Of a stretch of DNA of 15,874 nt, positions 14,451-15,874 are shown in pieces (the stretch's first letter is position 1; every line of letters starts with the position of its first letter). The stretch is taken from contig DATEOW010000043.1 of assembly GCA_035273665.1 (NCBI GenBank), forward strand, positions 1 through 15,874, read 5' to 3'. The notes under the pieces were generated by a model, which worked only from the letters and a program-made list of their open reading frames with translations, had not been told where the DNA came from and did no database searches. Source of the DNA: DATEEW01 sp035273665 (GTDB lineage: Bacteria; Pseudomonadota; Gammaproteobacteria; Burkholderiales; SG8-39). A program made the translations under genes and the position numbers.

Positions 14451-15874
14451 ATGGCATCAGTCCGCCTATGGTGTGCGGTTTTGCTGTTGTCGGTCTCGTT
14501 TGCGTCGCATAGCGCAACGAGAGCGTGCAACGGTAGCGATACCCTCGAAGAACTCGCTGAGTGCATCACCAAACAGATCCCCCAGCACGGTTCGAACGGC
14601 TACGTTGTGCCCAATGCGACCCAACGCGATGCCTTTGGAAGCGTCGTGACCAAAATGTTGCAAGGTCAATGCGATTTCGCTTTGCCCACGGCGCTTACCG
14701 GCCCTATGCGATTGAGGACCTTCACCGATACATCCAATGGACGTCAATATTGCTTATTGATGGAAGTCGCGGACGAAGACAACAATGGTTTCGTCGATCG
14801 CGGCTGGGGAACCTTTATCACTTACCTGGACGCCACGCGCGAGATCAGTCACCAAGCCCCGCATCCAAAATTCGACACCGACACCACCGGAAGTGCCGGC
14901 GATTCTTATACCGAACGCGAAGCAATCCGCATCTTCAAACAGACAGATGCGCGCAGCTATCTTATGTGTGGCGCACGGCGCAGCGCGAATGCCGCGAACA
15001 GCACTTGTCAGAGCGACTATGAAGTCGCCGATTGTGCGCATAACGTGGAGAACATGTTTCATGCCGCAAATGAAGCGTTGAACGCGTTTTATGCGGAACG
15101 TAATTGGACCGCCCTGCAATGGCATGGCATGGCGCGCTCATCCTGTAACGAAACGATGTTTCTCAGCTTGGGGTTCGATGCAAATCCGCCCGCAGACTCG
15201 AAGATCATGCGGCTGCGCAATGCGATCCGCGCATTGCGGCCCTCGTGGGTCGTCAACACCCCGGATACCGCATGCTCGCTGAATGCGACCGATAATCCCA
15301 CTGGCCGCATGTTGAACGGCGTGCCGAGTGGTCAAGCTTGCGGCACGAGGGCGACGACGCCTAGCCACAAGTTCCTGCACATCGAACAGGATGTACCGGT
15401 AATTGGTGAAGACCTCGAAGGGGTGTCTAACTCCTGGTCGCTCGCGGTCGTTAACGCCTTGACGCCCCCGGGGACGCCCTCCGCCTTTAGTGCGACTTCC
15501 GGCGCAGGCAGCGTCAATCTTTCTTGGAGCGCCGCACAACACGCGAGCCACTATGTATTGAAGCGCAGCGCCGTGAGCGGCGGACCTTATAGCACGGTCG
15601 CCGCAAAACTAGTCAGCACTCAGTACACGGATAAGGGACTCACCGCGGGACTGAGCTATTTCTATGTGCTTCTTGCTGCGAACAGCGCGGGGGAAAGCGC
15701 GGCGACTGTGGAACGGAGCGCCACCCCCGGCGCCGGCGGCGGTACGACCCTACGCCTGCGGCCTGTGGCAGATGCCCATGTGCGTGACGGCAGTAATGCC
15801 GGAACCAACTACGGCAGTGCACGCGAAATGCACGCAAAGGGAGGTGGAAGCGGCGGGACGCGACATACTTATCT
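14451..15874 (+). CDS. Secreted multidomain protein with FN3 and DNRLRE/CBM96 domains (3' end outside window)
   Basis: A frame opens at ATG 14451, after GGGAGGAA (14439-14446), and stays open for 474 codons to the window edge. Residues 1 to about 22-25 form a signal peptide, so the protein is exported. Residues about 26-335 form a Cys- and His-rich domain I do not recognise. Its notable points are H134/H138 (SHQAPHP), D142/D144, GARRSAN at 174-180, AHN..NMFHAANEAL at 196-210 and QWHGMA at 223-228; such His/Asp clusters suggest, but do not prove, a metal-dependent hydrolase. A fibronectin type III domain follows at about 340-426, with the usual Tyr/Trp pattern. A Gly-rich linker leads to the start of a DNRLRE/CBM96-type domain (VADAHVRDGSNAGTNYG at 439-455), a beta-sandwich module common on exported carbohydrate-active or cell-surface proteins. 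It lies 92 bases downstream of ku on the same strand, but its own strong ribosome binding site and unrelated role suggest independent expression. Confidence 0.82.
   Translation, partial: MASVRLWCAVLLLSVSFASHSATRACNGSDTLEELAECITKQIPQHGSNGYVVPNATQRDAFGSVVTKMLQGQCDFALPTALTGPMRLRTFTDTSNGRQYCLLMEVADEDNNGFVDRGWGTFITYLDATREISHQAPHPKFDTDTTGSAGDSYTEREAIRIFKQTDARSYLMCGARRSANAANSTCQSDYEVADCAHNVENMFHAANEALNAFYAERNWTALQWHGMARSSCNETMFLSLGFDANPPADSKIMRLRNAIRALRPSWVVNTPDTACSLNATDNPTGRMLNGVPSGQACGTRATTPSHKFLHIEQDVPVIGEDLEGVSNSWSLAVVNALTPPGTPSAFSATSGAGSVNLSWSAAQHASHYVLKRSAVSGGPYSTVAAKLVSTQYTDKGLTAGLSYFYVLLAANSAGESAATVERSATPGAGGGTTLRLRPVADAHVRDGSNAGTNYGSAREMHAKGGGSGGTRHTY

Noticed and set aside
14561..15022. 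153-codon plus-strand frame near the right end
   Set aside because: It overlaps, in another frame, the longer open frame from 14451 that has a strong ribosome binding site, signal peptide and recognisable FN3 and DNRLRE domains.

Overview
The window looks like chromosomal DNA from a GC-rich Gram-negative bacterium, most likely a gammaproteobacterium of the Xanthomonadales/Nevskiales kind or a similar soil proteobacterium. This rests on base composition judged by eye, on Shine-Dalgarno-led genes and on gene content: an RTX protein, a Pseudomonas-type PE-ligase-polymerase LigD with Ku, a CYP152 P450 and a DNRLRE-domain exoprotein. The taxonomic guess is inference. No rRNA, tRNA, CRISPR array or intact insertion sequence was seen.

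Layout from left to right. The edge (1-170) holds a possible decayed transposase-like N-terminus. A minus-strand voltage-gated K+ channel with a C-terminal zinc ribbon (239-1165) diverges from a plus-strand, cysteine-free RTX calcium-binding protein (1339-2562). A perfect 12-bp hairpin terminator ends the RTX gene and faces the next gene. A minus-strand cluster then runs from 5962 down to 2630: a large ferritin-like protein, a second ferritin-like protein with a complete diiron ligand set, and a CYP152-family P450 peroxygenase. A plus-strand PAP2 phosphatase (6152-6886) diverges from this cluster.

Next come a small minus-strand membrane protein and a tightly packed minus-strand operon (9635 down to 7326): an SRPBCC-domain membrane-anchored protein, a small membrane protein and a formaldehyde-dehydrogenase-like zinc alcohol dehydrogenase. 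These genes overlap by 35 and 4 bases, and the first ribosome binding site lies in an inverted repeat. The right part is a non-homologous end-joining locus: ku (13477-14358, plus) diverges across about 40 bases from ligD (13435-10913, minus), and ligD is followed after 35 bases by a saccharopine-dehydrogenase-like oxidoreductase. The last gene (14451 to the window end, incomplete) encodes a secreted protein with an unrecognised His/Cys-rich domain, a fibronectin type III domain and the start of a DNRLRE/CBM96 domain.

Taken together this is a stress and genome-maintenance neighbourhood: DNA end joining, aldehyde/alcohol oxidation, peroxide-linked P450 and diiron proteins, ion transport and two exported proteins. 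The least described combination is the two ferritin-like proteins with an H2O2-using P450. Three short degenerate tandem arrays (13-16 bp units) sit at gene ends.
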